DNA from: Apostichopus japonicus
Lineage: Eukaryota > Echinodermata > Holothuroidea > Aspidochirotida > Stichopodidae
Assembly: GCF_037975245.1 (NCBI RefSeq)
Contig: NC_092567.1
Span: forward strand, 16,299,876-16,363,875
Direction: 5' to 3'
Length of the DNA: 64,000 nucleotides
The notes under the pieces are model-generated. The model saw only the letters and a program-made list of their open reading frames with translations. It was not told the origin of the DNA and searched no databases. Each line of letters begins with the position of its first letter. Positions within the stretch are counted from its first letter, which is position 1. Positions 49,048-59,064 of the stretch are shown here, piece after piece. The position numbers were made by a program, and so were the translations under genes.

Positions 49048-50154
49048 CGGGGTGGGTGAGACACTGTGGTTTCTAGTTAGTTGGGGCCCAGTGTCTTTTT
49101 CTTGACAGCATACTCCTGGTAAAATAGTCTGAACTCGACATGTTTTGTACAAAAAAGTGACCTTGAAGCATAAGTGTGATGAAACACTTAGTGTTACCAC
49201 GTACATTAAGGCTATAAAATTCCACTTTCTGGCACATCATGACATGTGCTGCCGTTTCTATGAAAATACAAGAAATATCTCAAAATCCTTTAACGTCTGG
49301 GGACCTTGTCCCCTTAATCTCGCACAATAGGGCCCTGAGAAACTCTCCAGAGAAATGCCAAGTGAATAATTCCCCTTAATATCTGACATGTATTTTGGCG
49401 ATGCAAAATCACAACAAAAAGGCGTAGGCCGGCCTACTATAAAGTCTCCCCTGCCCCTGACCCCAGCTCTAGACGGGTCTAGGGGAGCGGAAGTTGATGC
49501 CGGCTTATACCAATCAGGTTTTATGATTGTTTACGCGAGGACGAAAAGTAAATTACAAGAATTTAAATATGCGACAATATGCGTACATTTTTCGACCCGA
49601 TGTATTATATGCTATTTAATTCGTGTAGGCCTATATAGGATTGGGAATTTTAACAGTAGAAAGATAAAGTTCACGAATTTATCCGGCGCAAAATTTTGGT
49701 GCATATATGCTCGATTTATTTTCTAGACGTTTCCCCGAAATGTTTAACGTCACACATATATGTATAATTATATGTTATATCAAATCTGTTTCAGTTTTTC
49801 CATTGCTTTTCACTTGGTGAAACCTCTGCACATATAATTATGTCAATATCAGGTCATTGGGTCGATCATATATACCTGCCTATATATAACTACTATCATT
49901 CGCAAATACTTTTGATTTTTCCTAAAGAATAAATTCATGACAACCAATTAATAGTAACAAACGAATAATTGTCGAGTGGCACTAATGGGCGTATCTAATT
50001 ACGATCATATCTGAACAATATGAAAAAAGGCATCCTGTGAAACAGTTGAAATTTACTCTCCATTTCGCTTTAGAAGCATGTATGATGCGTTAACTTGCAA
50101 GTCTCAAGATTCCCAGCAAGAATGAAACTTTTCAAGTGTCAATCATCTGTTGAT
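49048..50154. other. No gene seen
   Basis: AT-rich sequence between two hAT-like elements. Short ORFs only. Confidence 0.35.
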
Positions 50155-50493
50155 CAGTGACATCGCCAGACTTCTCAATTTTTTTTTTTTTTTTGGGGGG
50201 GGGGGGCAAATAACAGTGGTTAGGGGGCACAATGTTTGTTTGTGGATGCCATCCTGGGGGAGGGGTCTAAGGGGAGGGGATTTTTTTTTTATTAATTAAG
50301 GGTCCTTAGATGCAATCTGGTACTATATTTTGCAACTTTTCGGGCTAGTCTCTCCGCGGTAGTTGTTTTTTGAGGCAGATGCTTGAGTATTTTTGTTAAC
50401 AATATAAACCGCATCTGAAGGGAGGCACGATTTTTTTTTTAGGAGGGCACCTGCCCCCTCCCTCCCCAAGGCCATCCCTTGGCGACGCACTTG
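50155..50493. mobile_element. hAT-type MITE with 8-bp target duplication
   Basis: Flanked by perfect CTGTTGAT (50147-50154 and 50494-50501). Ends CAGTGACATCGCCAG and the complement of CAAGTGCGTCGCCAAGG, with poly-T and poly-G runs inside. 339 bp, no coding capacity. Confidence 0.75.
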
Positions 50494-51024
50494 CTGTTGA
50501 TGAGATGCGGGTCGTACATACATACATTCATATATTCCGAGAACTCAACTTACCTCTGGAAACAACGAAAAATTACCAAGTGAAGTGAGGGCGCACTTTG
50601 GAAAATGTTAGGCGGAGACAACAACAACAACAGCTCAAAATGTCATATGACAACACTGAAGATATATGTAACTTTTATTGAAATAGACTCTGCAATCATG
50701 GTTTTACTCTTAAAAGAAGAAATAACACATTTATAACATTAAGATACAAGACAAGAGTATTTGCTTTCAGCTAAAAGAAATAGTAATGCATCTGAAGCTT
50801 AGATATATTTACATATCTTATTTTCTTAAATTTTATTAACACATAATTGCAATGCTGGAATGAAAATGTCAGAAATAAGCTGAGAATGGGTTGGGTTCAC
50901 AGATTGGCAGTGTAGCGAATGAAGGAAGAGAGTGTGAACAACAAATGTGTGTGGTATTGGATATTTCTTTAACAAATCAACAGATTTTGGAGAAGTTTGT
51001 TGTTTAACCTTCTCTAAAACTTAC

Positions 51025-51119
51025 CACCCTCCTTGCATGATTCGAGCACCATGAAATAAGGGTAGTAGTCTTTGGAGAGAGTCGAGCAACGGCCATCTGT
51101 GTTTTCACACGGAATGACC
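51025..51119 (-). CDS. Candidate short coding exon, possibly the next exon of the coiled-coil gene
   Basis: The exon has acceptor CTTAATAG and donor GGTG/GTAAGT. It reads VIPCENTDGRCSTLSKDYY and then FMVLESCKEG, a Cys-rich and protein-like sequence. It needs two bases carried over from the preceding exon. The ORF of the coiled-coil gene has a possible donor (GTGAGG) at 52253-52254, two codons before its stop, that leaves exactly two bases, so the join is in phase. The family is not recognised. It could also belong to a separate gene. Confidence 0.5.
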
Positions 51120-51129
51120 CTATTAAGCA

Positions 51130-52250
51130 AGTTAAATTGGCAAATGAAAAGAGCAAAAATATTATCTTCATTGAATATGATTTTTACACCAACTGAAATG
51201 CTTTCTGTTTCTTATAAAACAATCCATTTTCCAATACAATACTCTTGAATACTGTAGCTAGTCATGTGATTAATGTAACTGCTCCTTCACCTTTCTAATG
51301 CGATGTTTGCTATAAACCAATAATCTTTGATTGTCGATTTTCTTCTTCATGTACAAAAAACCCCCAAAAAACACAATGAATGAATTAAAAAATAAGTAAA
51401 AGCTATTGGCAAGGAGAGAGAAGTCCTTTAATCAAAGAGTATCGGATATTAAGTTAACCTGGGGTGTAAGTTCATTGGAACAGCCTGGCATTACAGGTGA
51501 TTTGGAAGAGCAAACCTGATTCATACATGACATATAAGAATGTATTAACATAGTTGTAAAAGTCTACACTTTAAAGGCATTGTATTCCAAGATGCTATGC
51601 TGGATGATTTTGCACTGTCTAAATTAGTTCTCTGTGATTTTTGATTAGGATACATGTTTTAACATTTAAAAATGCAATTTCAAACCTTTTGATGTTTACT
51701 TCATTCTTTGAAACAAAAGTTGGCTATTCAAGCTACCGTGATGACCACAGTTGCTGCAGTTTTGTGAGTTCAGTAAGTAATGGCATGTCAAACATAAATC
51801 CAAATGAACTTAAAAAGGGCAAATGTGATCATTCTCCAGGCCACAGGTACAGTCGTCGAATTTAGAAAAGCATTTCAGATATTTTATACAGCATTTAATT
51901 AAGGCTAATAAAATTATTTACATTATAGTTATGTGAATAATATTACATATATATGTTGTGTTGTAGTCTGAAAGATAACTTGTTGCCATGCACATGTACA
52001 GTATACTTCATTGAGAGCAACTCAATAGGATTCTATGACTAAAAATGCATGATTGTCTTTAAAATAAAGGGTGTGATACATACATGTTCTCGAATACCTC
52101 TTTTTTACAGGTCAAAAGGGCTGAATACAAACTTTCTTTTCTTACAACTGGATGCCCTCTGTGCTCTATCAACTGAACTATTTGCAAATGCATCTCTGCA
52201 TTTACAGAGATGATGTCTTGCAAAGGAAAGCAACCATAGTCAGTCCTACC
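51130..52250. other. Intron or 3' flank of the coiled-coil gene
   Basis: No further exon recognised. Confidence 0.35.
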
Positions 52251-54638
52251 TCACACAGAGTCTGTCAAAAAAATGCCTTCGTCTTTGTCGGCCTTGCTGT
52301 CAGTCAAGTTGCCATGACAACCTTGAGTGCTGTGATCGCTGTTTAAAGTCTCGCATCCACTATCCTGGACTAGACCATCATTACCTTCCCAGGCATACCT
52401 TTGATTCTGGTTGCTACCCTGGGCTACACTCCTAGAAGTTATCACCTGTTTCTCCGTTACCGGACTGCCTTTCCTGGGGTTTTCTTTTCCCACCCCTTTG
52501 ATGGTGGTTTGTGATGGTTTCCTTGCAGAAACAGGTCTTTTTGGTTTGCTACCAAGAGATTTAATCCAGCCATCACCGTCTCCACCAGGCAGCTTAAATG
52601 GATTCTCGTACTGTTGGTCCGATTCGGGGAGATCTGATTGGTCCGATTCGGGGAGATCCGATTGGTCCAATTCCTCTCTCTTCTCATCTACAGCTTGTAA
52701 CCTTCTCCCACGTACTCTGGTAGCTCTCTTAATCCTTTCTTTTCCAAGAGATGGGATGATTTGATCCAAATCCGGATCACTGGCTAAGCTTTCTTGCTTC
52801 AGTCTTAACTTTTTGGCATCAGTCCTCTTTCTGCTCAGCCATTCATCATAACTGACTCTCTTCTGATGATTCACAATCTGCACATTATTCTCAACATTCT
52901 CCTCTACCTTTCCGGGGTGAACCTTAGACTTTTTGATTTTCTTTCGTTTAACTTTTTTCTTACCTGCGACTTGAGATTTATCTCCACTACTCCCATGAAT
53001 CGGGCTCCTATTTTCTGTCCTTAAATCTTTTTCATTATTAACTCTCTTCCTTTCCTCTTCTTGTTTCTTCATAGCTTTTCTCATTTTCTTCTCCATTTTC
53101 AATCTCTCTTTTGCCTCTTTCTTCTTATTCTCCTTCCACTCTGCTACTGTTTCCTCAGATTTCAAAAGTTTTTCAACCTTTTCTTCCCTCTGTTTCTGTT
53201 CTGCAATCTCTTCGTTTTTCTCCTTTCGTCTTTCTGCTCTCTTCTGCTTCCTGATCAATTTATTCTTCCGTCTGAGCCAGAGTCTGATGGCCGGATTGTC
53301 CGTGCGTTCCAGTTTACAGTCTGAGACCCTTGGACTATTTTGACTGTTTTCCAATGATTCTTTCGTTTCAGTACTGTCTGTAGATTTATTAACTCCATCA
53401 TCTTCATTTTTTGTCTTTCTTTTCACCTGTCTCTTCTTCTTTCTATTATGGGATACCTTAGCCTCTTTTTTATCATTACAGCTCTTCTGATAGAGTCCCG
53501 GTCTAGGACTCAGCAAAAGCTCATTCAAGATTTCATTTTCCAAAACAACATGAAGAGATGAAAGGTCTCCTTTCGGATTTCTTGCTCCAAAGTTGTCTTT
53601 CTCTATTTCTGTATCGTCTCTTCTGCTGCTCATCATTTCCTCGTCAGAATTTTCACAGAAAGACACTCTTTTCTTTGATTTACCAATAGGGATTCCTGTT
53701 TCACTATGATGGAATTGTCTACTTTCAATAGGATCTTGATTATCTTCAGTAATATCACATATTTTGGCTTTCTCTGTCTTAGTTGGGGACTGATATGTTA
53801 CAGTTTCTGTGAGTTCAACTTCTCCTTCAATCACAAACAAAGGTTCATTTGTTCTCCTCTCTTCAAACAGTAATTCTTCATTTTCGGAGACGGAATCAAA
53901 AATAACGTCCTCACCTTCAAAGTTGTGATGCTCCTCAAACTGGATGATACCATTCTTGTCAATGTATCTAGGGGAGGTGTGATATCTTCCAGAGGCAGAA
54001 AGATCACTGTCCTCTCCATTACTGTACTCACGAGATGGAAAGGATCCAAATGAGGAAGAATTATCTAACAAATGTTCTGACTGATCCGTAGTGTATTTTG
54101 TTTTATGGGAAGACCTAGTCGACCTGCGGTCACTTTGAGATGGTTTTGCTCTTCCAGACTTTGGTCTTAATTTCGATGATCTAACTGGCGGACTTAATCT
54201 TTCCTCTACCAAAGTTTCTTCATCAATCACTTGGGGAATCCTGACAAACATGTAACCAGGTGTTTGGATGTGTTCATCTTCAACTGTTCGTTTCCTACTT
54301 GCAGAAGATTTATTTTTTAATTTCTTGGATGACCTAGCAGACCCTTGTGACGATGATTTACTTATCTTGTGTCGTGATTTTCTGGACGATGCCAAGTGAA
54401 CGTCCAAACTTCCTACAGATGAGAGAACATTTTGTTCGAGATGCTGGAGTGCCAGTAATCTTCCAAGTTCTTCATATTTCTTCTTCAGGGTATCTGTATG
54501 GCCAGAGGCCTGTGTAGTAAGATCCCTTCGAGGAGTAGTCTCATATTGATGGGAGGATGATCCATCACCTCTTGCAGGGGATGCTGTGAGTTTCTTGAGC
54601 AGTCTCCGTGCATCAAGTTGAGCCCGAAAGTCAGCCAT
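52251..54638 (-). CDS. Charged coiled-coil protein (CCDC181/CCDC34-like), 795 aa or longer
   Basis: One long open exon starting MADFRAQLDARRLLKK. Residues 1-440 are Ser- and charge-rich and mostly disordered. Residues 322-327 are KKRVSF, a good RVxF docking motif for protein phosphatase 1. Residues 450-535 form a strongly charged coiled coil that opens with AIRLWLRRKNKLIRKQKR, and 595-605 has VSYDEWLSRKR. This arrangement of xxWLxxK blocks and Lys/Glu helices recalls sperm-flagellum and microtubule proteins such as CCDC181 and CCDC34; the family name is tentative. Residues 657-672 are a perfect duplication of DQSDLPES. It reads away from an X-box promoter shared with the plus-strand gene at 58.2 kb. 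It may end at the in-frame TGA or splice to 51025-51119. Confidence 0.8.
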   Translation of the reverse strand: MADFRAQLDARRLLKKLTASPARGDGSSSHQYETTPRRDLTTQASGHTDTLKKKYEELGRLLALQHLEQNVLSSVGSLDVHLASSRKSRHKISKSSSQGSARSSKKLKNKSSASRKRTVEDEHIQTPGYMFVRIPQVIDEETLVEERLSPPVRSSKLRPKSGRAKPSQSDRRSTRSSHKTKYTTDQSEHLLDNSSSFGSFPSREYSNGEDSDLSASGRYHTSPRYIDKNGIIQFEEHHNFEGEDVIFDSVSENEELLFEERRTNEPLFVIEGEVELTETVTYQSPTKTEKAKICDITEDNQDPIESRQFHHSETGIPIGKSKKRVSFCENSDEEMMSSRRDDTEIEKDNFGARNPKGDLSSLHVVLENEILNELLLSPRPGLYQKSCNDKKEAKVSHNRKKKRQVKRKTKNEDDGVNKSTDSTETKESLENSQNSPRVSDCKLERTDNPAIRLWLRRKNKLIRKQKRAERRKEKNEEIAEQKQREEKVEKLLKSEETVAEWKENKKKEAKERLKMEKKMRKAMKKQEEERKRVNNEKDLRTENRSPIHGSSGDKSQVAGKKKVKRKKIKKSKVHPGKVEENVENNVQIVNHQKRVSYDEWLSRKRTDAKKLRLKQESLASDPDLDQIIPSLGKERIKRATRVRGRRLQAVDEKREELDQSDLPESDQSDLPESDQQYENPFKLPGGDGDGWIKSLGSKPKRPVSARKPSQTTIKGVGKENPRKGSPVTEKQVITSRSVAQGSNQNQRYAWEGNDGLVQDSGCETLNSDHSTQGCHGNLTDSKADKDEGIFLTDSV

Positions 54639-55353
54639 TCACACACTGTATTCCATTGCACCACAGTAACAGAAGGTTGATATCTGATTCAGAATCCTAG
54701 AGCACCAAAAAGGAAGAAATTTACCAGTAAATATAGAGCAGTTTGAAAAAGCAACTTAAGAAATTAAATTTAAAGGCCAGTGGCTGTAAAGTAACAAACC
54801 TACAGTATCATTTCAAAGATTGTGGGTTTGATCCTTAGCAGGCTTAAGTTTTGTGGGCTTTTCATTTCAGGCTACAGTAAGTACAGGTTTCCCATCTAAA
54901 ATGGTCTTCTAAAGAAATCCAAAATGAGTTAAAAGTGTCAACTTGATAGCAACCTGACATGAAGCCTTACAGGACTTTGATCACTTTGCTTTGCTATACT
55001 GGTTAAAGTATCACCTGTTAACATTACAAAATATCTGCCTTCTAGGCTTATATTATATTTATAGTGATGATTCTATTCATGATTAAGCTGTAAACATAAG
55101 TTTCACATGAAGTTTGAGTCAAAGAAAGTTATTACTTCTTCCATATTTTCATAATGATACAGGTGAGAAAACTGGCAAAAACTTTCTGACCACTGAAGTA
55201 AAGGCTGCAGAAAGGAATAATTGAGAATGAGAATGCGTAGTTAGCTTTTCGATGTACCTTTGTAAATGCTGTCTTATGAAAGGTGTGATCAGTTTTTGTT
55301 TGCTTATGACCTTGTCCTAGGCTACAGAATACAAACGTTACTAATAGTATAGT
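54639..55353. other. Probable 5' UTR and intron of the coiled-coil gene
   Basis: On the minus strand a plausible acceptor (TCTGAATCAG) lies about 55 bp upstream of the ATG. A donor-like CAG/GTATTT is at about 56245, so the 5' UTR exon would start near the X-box at 56456. Confidence 0.4.
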
Positions 55354-55953
55354 CAAGGCTTCATAATTGACTCACCCCCATAATTGACGCACCTTCAATT
55401 ATTACTAGCAACGATACAGCAGGCCACCTTAACTTTTTGCAGTCATGCAGAATTACATATCTCATGAGTTTGTATCCATTTCAGCTATTTGCTGACTAAA
55501 TTGTGGTATTTTTTAAGCTTTGAACACCCTCCCCCAGTTTTGCACATTTTTTGGGCATTTGGAAATCTTACACCCTAAAAATAATTACCAACATTACCTC
55601 GATATAATAACACTACTCTCTGGGACCAAACCTGTCTGAGCTTAGAGGTTCAGAGCATAGCAAACAGCATCCTAAGTCAATGGATGTATACTAAGGCCTA
55701 CACTACAGTTAGCTTATATCGACAAATGTGTCAATTTAGGGGTATGAAAGAACTTGACACAGCAGACATTTTGTGGTCAAATTCTGCTCAATTGTACGGT
55801 GCATAAGCACAGAACCTTAAATATTTTGAGATCATAACATTTCTGAGGAACTACACATATGAAAAACACATACAGTTGAGTGATTTGGATTTTTCCATGA
55901 TAGACATCGTTGATCAAATCCTTAAGTGCGTCAATTATGAGCCCACCATGCTA
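55354..55953 (+). mobile_element. ~0.6-kb MITE, copy 2
   Basis: Near-identical to 46036-46632 in the same orientation. Starts GGCTTCATAATTGACTCACC and ends GTGCGTCAATTATGAGCCC. It sits in the putative 5' intron of the coiled-coil gene. Confidence 0.8.
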
Positions 55954-56451
55954 CTATTCAGCTATACTTAGTGTAGGCCCAATGTCTACTCGATTATCGA
56001 TAGGTCTTACTTAGCCTACAGATTAATATGTACACTACGTAGATGTTTGCGAAGATTTTCATGCGAAATGTCAATAGTCAAACAAAGTCCCCCCTCTCCA
56101 CCAATAATATGTTACAATAGAAATGTCAGAAAACTAACAATTACTAGGCTAGTTGAGGCCTACGTTCAACTGTCATGGCCTAACCCGGCTGCACTACGCT
56201 ACATTACACTACAGTTGTCAGTTTTCATATACGAATAACGTAAAATACCTGAAGAGTTTATTCATACACACCTTACTACTCGACCATACATTCCCTTCGT
56301 CGAAATCGGTTATCTCTACACAAAAGCCGCTGGTATTTGAATTTTTCTACGAAAATTTGTCCGCTATGATGATAGTACTAATAATTATTGATCGCGGTAT
56401 AGTAGTATTAGTAGTAAGTACGTCGCGCGCCCGTAGACTTTAATATAATTA

Positions 56452-56468
56452 ATTGGTTGCTAAGCAAC
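56452..56468. promoter_or_regulatory. Bidirectional promoter with X-box (RFX site) and CCAAT box
   Basis: GTTGCTAAGCAAC (56456-56468) is a perfect palindromic X-box, the binding site of RFX factors that drive cilium genes. An inverted CCAAT box (ATTGG, 56452-56456) abuts it. It lies about midway between the divergent start codons at 54638 (minus) and 58201 (plus). Donor-like sites face away on each side: CAG/GTATTT near 56245 on minus and ATTC/GTAAGTAT near 56917 on plus. Both genes therefore seem to start here with a 5' UTR exon. Confidence 0.65.
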
Positions 56469-57022
56469 AACATTGGGAGAGACGATTTCAATGCCGTAAA
56501 CTGATCGTGAAACTGAAGTATTTAAAAGCGTTAATTGGTACTAAAATACCTGTTTGTCAACCATGTAGCTTAAAATTGAAGTGAAAACTCATTTATTTTA
56601 CAGTATTACACTCATTTTGTATTTTAGCAAACTTTTACTAGTGAGCAAAATTTATTTATTTTTATGAACTCCTGTTTTGAAATAGTCCAGTCAACCCCTA
56701 GACTTGCGTAAAGCATCATATTTACCAACACATCAGGTGCATTGCTACCCCTATACCGTTCGGAGTGTGGTAAGGAAGAATAAGAACCAATACTTCGAGA
56801 GAAGGAAATACATGGAAATACAGGTTGTGATTATGTTGTTCAACGTACTGTGTGTTAACGTACCCAAGAACCTGTCCTCCGAGCCTAGAATAAATTCCGC
56901 TTAAAATTGACGATTCGTAAGTATAGACAGTTGCTCCGTGATTTCATTGACATTCGAACAGATAATGAGAGTATGAACGGCTCACTAACCTGTAGGTTGT
57001 AGTGCATACAGTACCACATCAA

Positions 57023-57711
57023 GTTGTTTTCCGCATACGTTACTTTCCGCTAATTACTTTCCGCTGAAAAAATTCTTCTGCGGAAAACACCTTTTTTTCA
57101 CCTTCCTGTATACTATATTTTTCGCATATTTTAGGATACCAAATTCAGGCAGGATGATTAAAATAACATGAGAAAGTATCAAAGAACGTCGATAAAGGAT
57201 GTCTAGACTGAGTTCATGTCAGAAAAGTTAAGCTGCTTATAATACAGAGGAGGCTTGGGGGTGTGTAATTAGGGATTATTAAAGAAGTATGTGGTGGTCG
57301 GCCGATAAAAGGGCAAAGGGACACCCGCGTTATGAAGGATTGACTATCTAATAAAGTATTAAAACTGCGGTCCGCGTAATGATAGTTTAAAAAAAAAAAG
57401 TTGTAAAAGGCGGTATCTTTGATTTTCGCTGGAAATGGCTGTATAAGTAAGGGTAAGTCGAACACGCATTTTGCACCACCTTTCTTACGAGTTACATCTA
57501 AAATCATGGCCGATTTATCCTGTTACAGTTAACAATCTTTTCCACCTTCCTAAATCATTCCATGTGCCTAATCAATTCAGCAAGTTATTCTGTCCCTTCA
57601 AAAAAAAAAAACGTTACTTTCCGCTGAAAAAAACGTTGTTTTCCGCTGACAAATTTGTTTGCGGAAAACACCGTTTTGTTTCAGCGGAAAGTAACGTGTG
57701 CGGAAAACAAC
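57023..57711. mobile_element. Inverted-repeat element with ACTTTCCGCT motifs
   Basis: The first 29 bases (GTTGTTTTCCGCATACGTTA..) match the complement of the last 29 with one change. Further TTTCCGCTGAAAA and GCGGAAAACACC motifs cluster within 100 bp of each end. 689 bp, no transposase, no clear target duplication. It lies in the putative 5' intron of the plus-strand gene. Confidence 0.75.
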
Positions 57712-58200
57712 GGTACCCAAGTACAGTAGTTTGTAGCTGTTTAGCACGTAACGTGCGGATATAAAATATAAACATTAGTTTTAACATACAGAACAAAGCC
57801 TCGTAAGGCAAATTTTATGAAGGGTGATATAGTTGCATCAATCTCATACACAGACATGATACAGAAGAAAACTTGATCACACAGACATTTTTACCCATAG
57901 GTAGAGAAAATAACAACTGCATTTTGCGTAGTGAGTATACTGGACCTATGCAATATTTTTTTTTTTCATGTGTACATATGTTTTATTTCTTTCATGAAAT
58001 ATCGTGCTTCAATTGATCAGAGATGAAATAGACCTACAGTAGTTAAAGTTAACTTCTAAGATTACTGCTTGATTTTGTGAATATTTCAGCATGCTATGAG
58101 TGCTATTTTGTTATAAACTTCACTGAACTTTCAAGGTTACTGATATATTCCTTCCACGAATTCTTTCCTTAGATCTTTCTGCATTGATTATCGCTGCAAT

Positions 58201-59064
58201 ATGGCACTAGCAGTACCCTTCCATAGAAGTTACTATGACGACAACTCTGTACCTATGACAGCCCATGAGAGGGACTACCTAGATGGCTCCAATCGACCAT
58301 ATCATACAGCCTTCCGACCAAGACCACAACAAAGCAGATCCTCCAGAAAACTTCCTCATTCTGCATTGGATATGGACATATCTCATCGGATGAGAACATT
58401 TGTTCCAGAATCGGTGAAACCACAGCCTTCGTCTCCTTTCAGATTGTGGATTGAGCTTGGATGCCGGGCTCCTCCTTTCCCTCCCAAGTGGGATGAAGGT
58501 TACAACAGTAACGTGTGGAGGAACTTTAGCCACGGCGAGGGATATAGGATTAATTCACCGGGACGTCGGATGAACGAGACCATTGCCATTAGCTACCCCT
58601 TACAGATTCCACCGCCATCAGAAATGACTAATAGTACGTTAAGTAAATATCTGTCAGAATCCAAGAAAGTCATCAAAGATCGGAAGAGAAAGGAAATAGC
58701 CGTTGCAAAGTCACAGAGAGAACTCAAAGAGTTTAAACTATTGAAGCTTCGAAGCCAAATGAGAGTACCGGCCATGGACAGCGACGGAAATATCCTACCT
58801 CCACAGAGTATGAAACGTTATGACCACCCTGAAGTCAAGTTACCGGATACCCAAACTGTTTCCTACAGGCTAAAAGAAGAACACGAGAGGGACATTGAAC
58901 GACATATGCTGGGAACACACCGCACCAGTCCTGCTAGGTTATGGAAATTATCCTTCAAAGATAACAACCCAGAATTTATCAATGTGCAGAAAGAGCAAGT
59001 AACTAGATCTTCCCTTACAAAGAGTAGAGAGAGGGTAAGGCCTGTTGAAATATTCTTTAAATAA
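58201..59064 (+). CDS. Candidate cilium-associated protein of unknown family, 287 aa or longer
   Basis: One open exon starting MALAVPFHRSYYDDN. A splice acceptor (CTTTCCTTAG) about 28 bp upstream of the ATG fits a 5' UTR intron back to the X-box. The N-terminal half is rich in Pro, Arg and aromatics (FRLWIELGCRAPPFPPKWDE), as in many microtubule-associated proteins of cilia. Residues 150-185 are a basic helix (KKVIKDRKRKEIAVAKSQRE). I do not recognise the family; a cilium role is inferred only from the X-box and the neighbouring gene. Its TAA overlaps an AATAAA. A good donor (AGAGAGG/GTAAGG at 59035) nine codons before the stop would instead join exons at 62.7 and 63.9 kb in phase. Confidence 0.75.
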   Translation: MALAVPFHRSYYDDNSVPMTAHERDYLDGSNRPYHTAFRPRPQQSRSSRKLPHSALDMDISHRMRTFVPESVKPQPSSPFRLWIELGCRAPPFPPKWDEGYNSNVWRNFSHGEGYRINSPGRRMNETIAISYPLQIPPPSEMTNSTLSKYLSESKKVIKDRKRKEIAVAKSQRELKEFKLLKLRSQMRVPAMDSDGNILPPQSMKRYDHPEVKLPDTQTVSYRLKEEHERDIERHMLGTHRTSPARLWKLSFKDNNPEFINVQKEQVTRSSLTKSRERVRPVEIFFK

